NCBI GenBank assembly: GCA_045660265.1
Contig: JAZRDM010000016.1
Coordinates: 1-27,275 of the forward strand
DNA length: 27,275 bases
Direction of reading: 5' to 3'
From: Scatosoma sp045660265
GTDB taxonomy: Bacteria > Bacillota > Clostridia > Christensenellales > Borkfalkiaceae
Positions within the stretch are counted from its first letter, which is position 1; each line of letters starts with the position of its first letter. The position numbers and the translations under genes were made by a program. The notes below the pieces were generated by a model, which saw only the letters and a program-made list of their open reading frames with translations, did no database searches and was not told where the DNA came from. Positions 6,770-16,313 of the stretch are shown in pieces.

Positions 6770-9700
6770 ATGAAGAAAAGAATAAAAAATACGTTACTTA
6801 GCATTTTAAGTGTAGGGACGATGGCTTTGGCAACGATAGGCGCAGCAGTTGCTGGAATTCCCGCTTCGGCGGATTCCGTTCGCGTAAAGCCTACGGGGTT
6901 CAATACAGACACGCTTATGCAGGAAATTAACGACGCTGATTTGGATACCTTCAAAATTTACGGCGCTTCTACGGGTAAAAATTCGTTGCTCGGCTTCCGT
7001 TTCTTGGCAACGATTGAACAGGAAGATTTAGCGTTAATTCCCAATACGGCAGAATTCGGTACGGTTCTCATTCCCAGCGAACAGCTTGGCAAAAATGAAC
7101 TGACGGTAGAAACACCCAACGCGTTGGTAGCAAAGGCGTTGGTGGATACGGCGGCGGATGAAGTTCCTGAAAACGGTTTAGGCTACTATATCACCCTTAT
7201 GGGTGAAACCTTGGAAGCAGCGTTCCCTGAAGGCTTGTATGACACGGCAATCGCAGCGCGTGCATACGTGAAATATACCTATGAGGCAAACGGGGAAATA
7301 ATCACCGATTATATTTATTCGCAAGAGACGGTAAATCGTTCTATTGCGTACGTAGCTTCTTGCGAATTGCAAGCAATGGAAAACGCGGGGACGCCGGATA
7401 CGGATGCTTCCTCGCATTTGAATACGATTATTTCTGCAACAACGACGAATGCGACGCCTTCCTTCTCCGCTGAACAGGTGGATGCAGGCGAAGAGATAAC
7501 GTTTGCATTAGAAAATGCAACGGACGGCATAAACAATTTTGCGTACAATATTACGTCTTCCAATGAAGAGATAGCAAAAATTGAAAACGGAAAAATCGTA
7601 GCGGTTGGCGATGGTATTGTTACAATTACCATTTCAATGGGCGCAAAGACTTTTGTACAAGAGATTACGGTTGGCCCTAAGGCGTTTGATAACGGTAATA
7701 TCTTGTATTCCACGCAAGACGGCGAAATTTTCCTGCCTGACGGCTTGTTAGACGACGGCGAAACGGTTGTTTCCGCAATCGGCATGGACGGCGGCGTGGA
7801 CTATTTTGATAGGGGTAAGTGGACCGCTTTGGCGTTGACGGCAGGAGAAATCAATGCAAATGCTGTAAAAACTACGGCGTTAAAATTGAAAACCTCGCAA
7901 GGCGACATTTATAACGTAGCGGTGAAATCGTATGCAGGCGTCATTGACGAGCTTAGCGATTTCCCTGCATTCTTCAATAACGACCCGACAGCTACGGCTC
8001 CCGACGTTTATGGGTACTATCTCGTAACGAAGAATTTAGGTACGGGCGCAGAAGAGTTGGCGTTGACACAGTCGGCAACGACGAATTATAGTGCAACGAA
8101 CGGCTTCAACGGCGTATTGGACGGCGCAGGCCATACCTTGAAGTTCACGCTCAAGAGCGGTGGTTTGGTTGGTATGATTCTCGGTAATGCTACCATCAAA
8201 AACCTTTCGGTAGAGTTTACCGATTCGACGACGGGAATGTACGGTGTATTCGGATATAGAGCAGGCGGTCATACGGTGATTGAAAACTGCTATATCAAGA
8301 AAGTGAATAACAACAATACGAGATATAGTATCTACGGTATTATCGGCTGCACCAACAAAAACCTTGAATTGCGCAATACGATGGTATGGGGCAACGATAC
8401 GACGAGAGACGGCGATATGCTTAGTAATATGTATATCAGCGCAGCGTCCACGAATGCGTTTGTACAGCTTTCGCGTTCGGACAAGGGTGCGGCAAACTGG
8501 AATATTTCCAAGAACTTCACTGAACTTCTTTCGAGTAATATTCCCAGCGGTGATTTAAGCTCGTTTGACAGAAATTGTTGGAAAGTTGAATCGAACAACA
8601 GACTTACCTGGATAGGTATGGCGGATATGGAAGTTTCCGTTTACGACGAAAAATACGTAGAAGCCGTAAATGAAAACGCGATGTATTCGACAATCAACAG
8701 CGAAATTTTCTTGTCTGAAGCATGGTTGCCCGAAGGGGAAACGATTGTAGACGTTGTGGATAATAACGGCGTAGATTATTACGAAAACGGCGTGTGGCAG
8801 AACTTGGAGCTTTTGAAGTTGACGGCGGATGAAATCAACGCGAATGCAACGAGAAACACAACGTTTATCTTTGAAACGTCAAAAGGGTATTATTACGGTC
8901 TTACGGTAACGTCCTATGCAGGCGTTATTGACGAGCTTTCCGATTTCCCTACATTCTTCAATAATGATCCGACGGCTACGGCTCCTGACGTTTACGGGTA
9001 TTATATTGTAACCAAGGATTTGGGTTCGGCTACGGACGAATTGACGTTGACGCAGTCGGCGACAACAAACCATCAAAAGACGAACGGTTTCAACGGCGTT
9101 TTGGACGGTCAAGGACATACCTTGAAGTTTAAACTTATGAGCGGCGGCTTGGTTGGTTTGATTCTTGGTAACGCAACGATTAAAAACCTTGCGGTTATTT
9201 ATGAAGACGCAAGCTTTATTTCGCAAGCGGCAGGCGGCGGTTACGGCGCATTTGGTTATTATGCCTGCGGTGCGCCCGTTATTGACAACTGCTATATCGA
9301 AAGAACGAACAACGTAGCTTCGAGATCGTCGGTATTCGGTATTATGGCTCGCCCGAATACGAGACTTATTGTGAAGAACTCGGTTGTATACGGCTTTAAC
9401 GTTCCTAATGACTGTACGTGGTGGACGAACAATACCATCAGCGCATCTTCGACGAACGTATACGTAATCCACGGCAGAGCGAATGCGGCAAGCCAAACTA
9501 TGGCAACGAACTTCACGAAAGTATATACGGACGCAATCGAAAACGGTTCGAGAGATATTCTTCTTTCCGAAATTGCAGACGAAAGCGCTTTCGACAAGGA
9601 TTACTGGTATAAAGACAATGGTAAGTTGATTTGGAAGGGACTTGAAATTGTCAACGTTTCTTGGGTAAACGGCGACACGACGACGATTGAGCCGGTCACG

Positions 9701-12685
9701 GTGAACGGATATATCGCTCTTCCCGAATTGGGCGAAAAGATGTATTGGTCTTCCAATGAAGAAGGTACGGATGCACTCAATAGTATTATTAAAATAACCG
9801 CGGATAGAACGTATTATGCTTGCTCTTTGGAAAGAATAATCGAACAAAGCGCATTGTATTCCACGGTAAATAACGAATTCTTCCTACCTACTGCAATCGG
9901 TTCGGATTTGAACAACGTTGTTTCGATTACGAGCGTGGACGGTAGGGAAATCTATTATGATAATGGCGTATGGCTGAGAAACTTCGCATTATCGGCAGAT
10001 GAAATTCATTCGAACAGTGTGACGGAAACTGAAATTAAAGTTACCGACGGTACGTTTACTTATTACACAACGGTAAAATCGTACGCAGGCGTTATTGACG
10101 AGCTTTCCGACTTCCCTGCATTCTTCGATAACGACCCGACGGCTACTGCTCCTGACGTTTACGGCTATTATATCGTAACGAAGAACTTGGGCACGGGCGC
10201 GCAAGAATTGGCGTTGACGCAGTCGGCAACGACAGATTATAGACCTGCTAACGGTTTCAACGGCGTTTTGGACGGCGCAGGTCATACCTTGAAGTTCACC
10301 CTCAAGAGCGGCGGTTTGGTCGGTATGATTCTCGGTAATGCTACCATTAAAAACCTTTCCGTTGAATTTACCGATTCAACGACGGGAATGTATGGTGTAT
10401 TTGGATACAGAGCAGGCGGCAATACGAAAATTGAAAACTGCTATATCAAGAAAGTGAATAACAACAATACGAGATATAGTATCTACGGTATTATCGGCTG
10501 TACCAACAAAAACCTTGAATTACATAATACGATGGTATGGGGCAACGATACGACGAGAGACGGCGACATGCTCAGTAATATGTATATCAGCGCAGCGTCC
10601 ACGAATGCGTTTGTACAGCTTTCGCGTTCGGATAAAGGCGCGGCGAATTGGAATATTTCCAAAAACTTTACCGAACTTCTTTCGAGCAATATTCCCAGTG
10701 GTGATTTGAGTTCGTTTGATAGAAATTGCTGGAAGGTTGAATCGAACAATAGACTTACCTGGATAGGTATGGAAGATACTGCGGTTAGCTTGGCGGGTAC
10801 GGTTGAAGTGCAGGCGAAGAATTTGGCGGAAAATGGTATGACGCAATACGCAATCGTGCTTCCTACAAATGCAGACGCTACGTTGACGTTGGCAAAGGAC
10901 GAACTCGTTTCGTTCTTTGCGAAAGCAACGGGCGCAACCCTTACTGTAGCGAGCGATAATGTATATGATTCGTATGATGCATACATTTCTATCGGAAATA
11001 CGCAGACTTTTGCCAATTCTGGGATTGAAATGGGTGAAATGAACAGCCAAGGCTATCATCTCCAAACGGTCAACAACACCATTTATATCAACGCAAACAG
11101 TTCAGTTGGCTGCTTGTACGGTGTTTATGGATTGTTGAACGAATTGTTCGGCTACGAGCAGTATTCGGAAGATACCTATGCGTTGAACAGCCTTTCGACG
11201 GTGGAAATTCCGACCTTGAATAAGACGGAAAGTCCCGATATTGAAATGCGTATGCGTTCCAACGGTGCGTTGATTAATAATACTGAATACGCAAATCGTA
11301 TGGGCATGGCGAAGGCTGAAGCAGATTATGTGTATCGTGTGGGCGATTATAATAACAATGGTGGCGCAGGCTGGACGTTTTGGCACAATGCCTTTGAAAT
11401 TCTTCCCCCTAGTTATTGGAAAGGTCAAGGGAAGACCAACTGGTTTAGCAACGACGGTACGCAGCTTTGCTATACGGCGCACGGTAACGCGGACGATTAC
11501 AATGCGATGGTAGCGCAAATTGCAGTGATTATGGAGCAAACGCTTAGCAGCGGTCAGATAAAAAACTATCCCGAAGCGGTATATTATACGTTGACCAGCG
11601 AGGATACCGAAACCTGTTGTACCTGTTCTGCTTGTCAGTCGGCTAAGGCAACCTACGGTTCGGACGTTGGTGCGGTCATCAAGCTTTGTAACGACGTACA
11701 AGCAACCGTAGCAGAGTGGATGAACAAAAACACTGCGTATAAACGTGATATTACTCTTTTGTTCTACGCGTATAACAATTACGTTGATGCGCCTACGGCA
11801 GGCACCATTGAAATGCGTGAAGACGTCGGTGTCATGTATGCGATTTCTGATTACGTAAATTATTATTACGATATCAACGCAACCGAAAACGAAGCCTTTA
11901 GAGCGCAATTTGACGCTTGGGCAGCCCTCACGGCTATCAATGGTTCGGATTTCTGTGTTTGGACGTATTCCAAGAATTTCCAAATGTATATGCTTCGTGC
12001 GGACGTTTACGGCGAAAACGCCTTCTTCAATGAAAACGCATATCAGTACTTTAAGGAAAAGGGCGTTGACTTCTGGTTCAACCAGGGCGCGTCGAACGGT
12101 ACGGCGACGCTTTCCGCCTTCGAAAAGCTGAACGCTTATATTGATTCGCAAATGATGTGGGATAGCACGCAGAGCGTTGCTACGTTGACGAATAATTGGT
12201 TCAATGCTATGTACGGCGCAGGCGCAGAGTATATGAAGAGCTTGTATACGGCGCAAAACTCGGCAGCTCGTTCAGTATTCGGTACAGAGGAACTTGGTAT
12301 TCCGTCCGTATCAATTTACAAAATGGACGCGAAGAAAGTTTTGACGGTAGACGTATTCAATACGTGGTTTGGTTATATTAACAGCGCAAAGAGCGCGGTG
12401 AACGCCGATACCAACCTTACGGACACTGAAAAGGCAAAGATGATAGAGCATATCAACGAAGAATGGATTTCGGTCAAATTCTTGTACGTGTATCTGTATT
12501 ATTCGTCTACCCTTGACGGCTTGGACGGCGTAACGGTAGACGTGGGAACGGCGAAAGCGGAATTCAGAGAAGTTTTGGGATATGATGCTTCGACGGGTAC
12601 GTATGCGAAAGACGTTATTCTTCTCGAAAAAGCAGAAAGTACGCTTGTAGAGTTCATCGAGAGTAACTTCACTGCAAAGGTTTAA
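6770..12685 (+). CDS. Giant secreted protein: three beta-helix modules fused to a DUF4838 putative glycosidase domain
   Basis: This 1971-aa protein has a type I signal peptide, predicted to be cut after PASA (about residue 34). An uncharacterised N-terminal domain (about 37-215, FGTVLIPSEQLG and AIAARAYVKY landmarks) is followed by a BIG-like Ig domain (about 225-305). Three beta-helix-like modules come next: 'a' (311-624), 'b' (640-959) and 'a' (1027-1339), with a degenerate InlB-like unit between the last two. The C-terminal part (about 1343-1971) is a DUF4838 domain, a family sometimes annotated as alpha-glucuronidase or GH20-like but not assigned a reaction. It includes LFGYEQYSED and a Cys1617-x-Cys1619-x2-Cys1622 cluster. 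No LPXTG, SLH or transmembrane anchor is seen at the C terminus. The frame opens at a TTG (6749), but ATG 6770 has the ribosome binding site and the clean signal peptide. Confidence 0.85.
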   Translation: MKKRIKNTLLSILSVGTMALATIGAAVAGIPASADSVRVKPTGFNTDTLMQEINDADLDTFKIYGASTGKNSLLGFRFLATIEQEDLALIPNTAEFGTVLIPSEQLGKNELTVETPNALVAKALVDTAADEVPENGLGYYITLMGETLEAAFPEGLYDTAIAARAYVKYTYEANGEIITDYIYSQETVNRSIAYVASCELQAMENAGTPDTDASSHLNTIISATTTNATPSFSAEQVDAGEEITFALENATDGINNFAYNITSSNEEIAKIENGKIVAVGDGIVTITISMGAKTFVQEITVGPKAFDNGNILYSTQDGEIFLPDGLLDDGETVVSAIGMDGGVDYFDRGKWTALALTAGEINANAVKTTALKLKTSQGDIYNVAVKSYAGVIDELSDFPAFFNNDPTATAPDVYGYYLVTKNLGTGAEELALTQSATTNYSATNGFNGVLDGAGHTLKFTLKSGGLVGMILGNATIKNLSVEFTDSTTGMYGVFGYRAGGHTVIENCYIKKVNNNNTRYSIYGIIGCTNKNLELRNTMVWGNDTTRDGDMLSNMYISAASTNAFVQLSRSDKGAANWNISKNFTELLSSNIPSGDLSSFDRNCWKVESNNRLTWIGMADMEVSVYDEKYVEAVNENAMYSTINSEIFLSEAWLPEGETIVDVVDNNGVDYYENGVWQNLELLKLTADEINANATRNTTFIFETSKGYYYGLTVTSYAGVIDELSDFPTFFNNDPTATAPDVYGYYIVTKDLGSATDELTLTQSATTNHQKTNGFNGVLDGQGHTLKFKLMSGGLVGLILGNATIKNLAVIYEDASFISQAAGGGYGAFGYYACGAPVIDNCYIERTNNVASRSSVFGIMARPNTRLIVKNSVVYGFNVPNDCTWWTNNTISASSTNVYVIHGRANAASQTMATNFTKVYTDAIENGSRDILLSEIADESAFDKDYWYKDNGKLIWKGLEIVNVSWVNGDTTTIEPVTVNGYIALPELGEKMYWSSNEEGTDALNSIIKITADRTYYACSLERIIEQSALYSTVNNEFFLPTAIGSDLNNVVSITSVDGREIYYDNGVWLRNFALSADEIHSNSVTETEIKVTDGTFTYYTTVKSYAGVIDELSDFPAFFDNDPTATAPDVYGYYIVTKNLGTGAQELALTQSATTDYRPANGFNGVLDGAGHTLKFTLKSGGLVGMILGNATIKNLSVEFTDSTTGMYGVFGYRAGGNTKIENCYIKKVNNNNTRYSIYGIIGCTNKNLELHNTMVWGNDTTRDGDMLSNMYISAASTNAFVQLSRSDKGAANWNISKNFTELLSSNIPSGDLSSFDRNCWKVESNNRLTWIGMEDTAVSLAGTVEVQAKNLAENGMTQYAIVLPTNADATLTLAKDELVSFFAKATGATLTVASDNVYDSYDAYISIGNTQTFANSGIEMGEMNSQGYHLQTVNNTIYINANSSVGCLYGVYGLLNELFGYEQYSEDTYALNSLSTVEIPTLNKTESPDIEMRMRSNGALINNTEYANRMGMAKAEADYVYRVGDYNNNGGAGWTFWHNAFEILPPSYWKGQGKTNWFSNDGTQLCYTAHGNADDYNAMVAQIAVIMEQTLSSGQIKNYPEAVYYTLTSEDTETCCTCSACQSAKATYGSDVGAVIKLCNDVQATVAEWMNKNTAYKRDITLLFYAYNNYVDAPTAGTIEMREDVGVMYAISDYVNYYYDINATENEAFRAQFDAWAALTAINGSDFCVWTYSKNFQMYMLRADVYGENAFFNENAYQYFKEKGVDFWFNQGASNGTATLSAFEKLNAYIDSQMMWDSTQSVATLTNNWFNAMYGAGAEYMKSLYTAQNSAARSVFGTEELGIPSVSIYKMDAKKVLTVDVFNTWFGYINSAKSAVNADTNLTDTEKAKMIEHINEEWISVKFLYVYLYYSSTLDGLDGVTVDVGTAKAEFREVLGYDASTGTYAKDVILLEKAESTLVEFIESNFTAKV
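7921..8625 (+). repeat. 'a'-type beta-helix module, copy 1 (within coding sequence)
   Basis: This unit aligns with 10072-10776 at a constant offset of 2151 bp (717 codons) without a visible gap. The encoded peptides are nearly identical over about 235 residues. In one 60-base stretch compared by eye (8101-8160), 56 bases match. Most DNA differences are synonymous, so the copies are recent or kept alike by recombination. Confidence 0.9.
8912..9646 (+). repeat. 'b'-type beta-helix module, copy 2 (within coding sequence)
   Basis: This is the counterpart of the module at 4321-5088 in the preceding lipoprotein gene. The offset is 4558 bp over most of its length. It sits between the two 'a' modules of this gene. 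The shared NNVASRSSV region is essentially identical at the DNA level, and both copies are read in the same codon phase. Confidence 0.85.
10072..10776 (+). repeat. 'a'-type beta-helix module, copy 2 (within coding sequence)
   Basis: This is the second near-identical copy of 7921-8625. Scattered replacements include FFNN to FFDN, NYSATN to DYRPAN, HTVIEN to NTKIEN and ELRNT to ELHNT. It directly precedes the DUF4838 domain. Confidence 0.9.
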
Positions 12686-12698
12686 TGGAAAAAGATAA

Positions 12699-14450
12699 AT
12701 GAAAGTTTCTTATTTTAATGGAAGAATTGTAACGGACGGATATTTATATGAAGACGTTCCCTATGACGTGGCGACAAACAATTTAAGTGTTTGCTTTAAC
12801 GGAAAAGGTGGGGTGTCGAAATACTTATCCGCCTGCAACGAAAAAAATTATTCCCCTAGTCCGTTTTTCTCTTTATATAAAGACGGGGAGCGTCTGGGCG
12901 CATATACGGCAAAGCAGACGAAAATGGCAGGGCGAATACAGGAAATAACTCTTTTCGGCGACGGCTATCGTGTGGAAATGAAACAATTTGTTGTCAAAGA
13001 GGACAACGCTGTATTTATTGAAACGACGTTTTTTGCCGATAAACAAACGGACTTTACCATGTTGTACGGCATGGGGGATTTTGAACCTATACCCGCCTTT
13101 TCGTGTAACGTGCCGTATACGTTTGTAAAAGAAAACTTATATTTTCAGATGAACGTCGGCGTACGTGGAGAAAAATGCATTCGATTTGTGTTTTCGTATG
13201 ATAAAAGCCAAGATTATATCGATCGCTTGCTTACGCTTTTTGATGAAAAATTAAAAGGCGCGTATAACGAAATTGACAAAGTTGTTTTTCCTTCGTCAGT
13301 GCAAACGGAAGAAGAAAAAGCGTTGTACTTATCAGCGTTGTTTTGTTGCTTGGAAAACTATAAAGAGTGTCATAACTTTAAAGGATTTGTTGCGGGCTGT
13401 AATTATTTAAACCCCATGCGAACGTATTACAGAGATTCTTATTGGACGATTTTAGCGATGTATGCGTATGACGTTTTGTTGGTAAAACAACAAATTCTTA
13501 CGTTAGCAAACGGAATCGCAAAGGATGGGGCTTGTCCCTCTGCGGTCAAGTATGATTTTTCAGGATTTTGGAGCAGCCATTATGACAGCCCTTCCTTCTT
13601 TGTAATGATGGTATATGATTACGTCAATCATTCGGGCGATACAGCCTTTTTAAGCGAGAAAATCAACGGGAAAAGCATAGTAGAGCTTTGCCGTTTGGTC
13701 GTGAATAAGCAAATGGAGCGTACGGATGAAACGGGATTGTTGTACAAGGTAGGTCCTTATAATAAGCTCGACTGGGCGGATGAAGTCAATCGCAACGGTT
13801 ACGTTACGTATGACGAAGCGTTGTATTATCGTGCGTTGAGTTGTATGGAAAAACTCTGCAAAGCTTGCAATCAAGACGGTAGTTTTTATGCGCAGGCGGC
13901 GGCGAAAGTAAAGACGGCTATCAACCAGTTGTTATGGGACGAAGAAAAAGGCTACTACGTCAATTACATTGACGGAGATTTTACGGAAGATAATCTCTCT
14001 GTGGATACGGTGCTTGTTTATTTATTCGGTATTGCGGATGAAATGCGTGCAAATAGAATGTTTGACGCGATGGAAAGGATGTTAGAAACAAAAAATAACA
14101 CCGAGCAACAAGCGGGGGATTACGGGATTATGTGTGTATATCCGTTTTATAAGCGGATATCTGCGGCTTATTTCAAATCTTCACAAGATTACGAGTATCA
14201 CAACGGCGGAAATTGGCCCTATTGGGCTGCTTTATACGCGTATGCAAAATATTTAGCGGGCAGGGAATACCGTTACGCTTTGGAAAGTTGGTTTTCCTAT
14301 AATCTTGACCGTGGAATTTTTACACCCGTGGAATATTTTTCGCCTTGCAGGAAGAGCGGTTCGACCTTGCAGGCGTGGAGCGGTGTAGCAGCATTTGTGT
14401 TTGATTTTATTGGAAAGACTTCTTTCTTTGAAACCAAACATTTACAATAA
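12699..14450 (+). CDS. Cytoplasmic six-hairpin glycosidase (MGH1/GH63-like)
   Basis: This 583-aa protein has no signal peptide, so it should act in the cytoplasm on imported oligosaccharides. The N-terminal ~200 residues look like a beta-sandwich. The rest resembles the (alpha/alpha)6 barrel of GH63, GH100 and debranching-type enzymes: YRDSYW at 244-249, NKLDWADE around 356-362 and YHNGGNWP at 500-507. The acidic residues in DWADE are candidate catalytic positions. Clostridial relatives are often labelled amylo-alpha-1,6-glucosidase, but the sequence alone does not show the linkage cut. It starts 13 bp after the giant gene with only a weak ribosome binding site (GGAAAAAG), so it may depend partly on translational coupling. 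Confidence 0.75.
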   Translation: MKVSYFNGRIVTDGYLYEDVPYDVATNNLSVCFNGKGGVSKYLSACNEKNYSPSPFFSLYKDGERLGAYTAKQTKMAGRIQEITLFGDGYRVEMKQFVVKEDNAVFIETTFFADKQTDFTMLYGMGDFEPIPAFSCNVPYTFVKENLYFQMNVGVRGEKCIRFVFSYDKSQDYIDRLLTLFDEKLKGAYNEIDKVVFPSSVQTEEEKALYLSALFCCLENYKECHNFKGFVAGCNYLNPMRTYYRDSYWTILAMYAYDVLLVKQQILTLANGIAKDGACPSAVKYDFSGFWSSHYDSPSFFVMMVYDYVNHSGDTAFLSEKINGKSIVELCRLVVNKQMERTDETGLLYKVGPYNKLDWADEVNRNGYVTYDEALYYRALSCMEKLCKACNQDGSFYAQAAAKVKTAINQLLWDEEKGYYVNYIDGDFTEDNLSVDTVLVYLFGIADEMRANRMFDAMERMLETKNNTEQQAGDYGIMCVYPFYKRISAAYFKSSQDYEYHNGGNWPYWAALYAYAKYLAGREYRYALESWFSYNLDRGIFTPVEYFSPCRKSGSTLQAWSGVAAFVFDFIGKTSFFETKHLQ

Positions 14451-14470
14451 AAAATTGAGGAGATATCTTT

Positions 14471-16222
14471 ATGAAAAAGAAAAGAATTTTAGCGACGGTG
14501 TTATCTGTTTGTATGCTTACCAGTATGGTAGGTATGACTGCTTGCGGCGGTATAGAAGATCCTGGCACAGGCGGCGTGGATTTTGTTTATAATACGCCTT
14601 CGGATTCAAAGATAACCATTCAAGTAAAGAACTTTGGTATGGGTACGGGTACGCTTTGGTTGGAAGAAACGGTGGAACGCTTTGCGCAGTTAAAGCAGAA
14701 CGAACAATACGGCGACAAGACGGGCGTATATATCGATATTGAAGTCACCGATAAGCAAAACACCAGCCTTATGGCAAGCGATAGCACGAATATTTTCTTT
14801 GATGAACGTGCATCAGACCCTTATCAATTGATGCAGGCAGGCTTGTTGTTGAACTTGGATTCGATTGTGAAAGACGAAACGAGAGAAGGCGGCGCGCTTT
14901 CTAATAAGATTTTTGACAAGGCGAAAAGCAGCGTTATGGGAAGTGACGGGAGCTATTATGCGTTGCCGCACTTTGAATATAACGGCGGTTTGTCGTACAA
15001 TGAAGCTATTTTTGAAGAGCTTTGCGCGTATTTTGCGGCAGAGGATGAAGACAACGTGATGGAATATTCTTCCAAGTTTGGCACGGCATATTTTATCGGC
15101 GATTTAACCGCAGATAAATCGGTTGGCCCTGACGGCGAAAGCGGCACGAACGACGACGGTTTGCCTTGTTCTTTGGAACAGCTTATTCAGCTTTGCGATT
15201 ATATTAAGTTCAGAAGCGAGGGGGAAATTTCGCCTCTTACCGTCAATGGTAAATTCTATCACTATTATCCCGATATGATGGTTATTGGTTTGTGGTCGAC
15301 GCTTGCAGGCGCAGAACAAATGCGCAATTACTATAATTGTACGGGCAAGATTGAAGTGGTTGAACGCGACGCGGCAGGGAATTTGCAATTTGAAAAAGAA
15401 AACTTATTTGAAGGCGTTTCCTATATCAAGAAGCCCAAGACGAAATGGGTAACAATGGCAGAAGACGGTTCGGACGGTTGGATGGGCAACGATATGGCGG
15501 CGAAGTATTATGCGTTGTCTATTATGGATATTGCTACGAATGAAGGGTTCTTCTCGCCTAGCCATACCTCGGGTGCTGACCATTATACAGCGCAAATGGA
15601 CCTTTATATGGACGGTAAAGAAAATACCAATAAATCGGCAATGTTGGTAGAAGGCAGCTATTGGTATAACGAATCGAACGAAAGAGGCGGTTTTGATTAT
15701 TACGAAGCTGCTACTGGTGGCAATCGTAATGATTTGCGCGTAAAATGGATGAGTCTTCCTACCAGCGTATATACAGAAGGGGCGGTTGGCGGAGACGCAT
15801 GTTTTGTGGATTGCGGATTTGCATACACCTTGGTAAATAAGAATGTAGAAGACAATCCTGGATTAAAACAGGCGTGCTTAGATTTCGTTGCGTTCTGTTA
15901 TTCGGAACAAGAACTTAAAAACTTCACGCTTAGAACGGGTATGGCTCGTCCCCTCAGCTATACGTTTACTCCTGATGAAGAAGCAAGCATGAACGTATAT
16001 ACAAAGAGTATTTGGCAATCGAGAGATAACGTAGCCGGTACGAACGTAGTCAACTGGTCGGGCACGACGAGCAAGTTTAATGAAGTGAAGAGAAGATTGG
16101 CGCTTCAATTAGACTGCGGTGTTTTGGGTAACGGCGGTACGAAGCAGTCGCTGTTATTTAAGGGTGGTCAACACACGGCAGACGTGTTTGCATCTTGTAG
16201 CTTATACGGAAATTGGGATTAA
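14471..16222 (+). CDS. ABC transporter sugar-binding lipoprotein
   Basis: This 583-aa protein is an extracellular solute-binding protein of the large family-1 type, longer than typical MalE-like proteins (about 400-450 aa) as in many clostridial oligosaccharide binders. It carries a lipoprotein signal with lipobox MTAC and lipid-accepting Cys25. Family-like segments include SDGSYYALPHFEYNGGLSYN (ligand-cleft region, about residues 158-177) and MLVEGSYWYNES. GAGGAG lies just before the start. With the two following permeases it forms a CUT1-type carbohydrate importer, and the large cleft suggests an oligosaccharide (inference). Confidence 0.93.
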   Translation: MKKKRILATVLSVCMLTSMVGMTACGGIEDPGTGGVDFVYNTPSDSKITIQVKNFGMGTGTLWLEETVERFAQLKQNEQYGDKTGVYIDIEVTDKQNTSLMASDSTNIFFDERASDPYQLMQAGLLLNLDSIVKDETREGGALSNKIFDKAKSSVMGSDGSYYALPHFEYNGGLSYNEAIFEELCAYFAAEDEDNVMEYSSKFGTAYFIGDLTADKSVGPDGESGTNDDGLPCSLEQLIQLCDYIKFRSEGEISPLTVNGKFYHYYPDMMVIGLWSTLAGAEQMRNYYNCTGKIEVVERDAAGNLQFEKENLFEGVSYIKKPKTKWVTMAEDGSDGWMGNDMAAKYYALSIMDIATNEGFFSPSHTSGADHYTAQMDLYMDGKENTNKSAMLVEGSYWYNESNERGGFDYYEAATGGNRNDLRVKWMSLPTSVYTEGAVGGDACFVDCGFAYTLVNKNVEDNPGLKQACLDFVAFCYSEQELKNFTLRTGMARPLSYTFTPDEEASMNVYTKSIWQSRDNVAGTNVVNWSGTTSKFNEVKRRLALQLDCGVLGNGGTKQSLLFKGGQHTADVFASCSLYGNWD

Positions 16223-16235
16223 TAATTGTACGGGC

Positions 16236-16286
16236 GCTGCGTCGTTCTAATATGCGGAAACAACTCTGCAATTAGAATGGCGCGGC
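16236..16286 (+). other. Long stem-loop between the binding-protein and permease genes
   Basis: GCTGCGTCGTTCTAAT (16236-16251) pairs with ATTAGAATGGCGCGGC (16271-16286) over 16 positions, including three G-T wobbles. A 19-nt loop can form a further small TGC/GCA stem. No T tract follows. Its place directly after the binding-protein stop fits a known arrangement in sugar ABC operons, where a 3' hairpin protects the binding-protein mRNA so that it is made in excess over the permeases. Confidence 0.8.
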
Positions 16287-16313
16287 AGTCAAAAAGAATA
16301 TTGGGAGGTAGCT

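Noticed and set aside
8879..9847. 322-aa minus-strand open frame
   Set aside because: It is antisense to the 'b' module of the giant gene, has no ribosome binding site, has a Cys/Arg-rich composition typical of shadow frames, and similar shadows appear opposite the other module copies.
4321..10776. Regular repeats as a CRISPR array or mobile element
   Set aside because: The repeats are long, in frame and encode protein modules; there is no short repeat-spacer pattern, transposase or terminal inverted repeat.
11102..12256. 384-aa minus-strand open frame
   Set aside because: It is antisense to the well-supported DUF4838 domain, with no start signals and no recognisable motifs.
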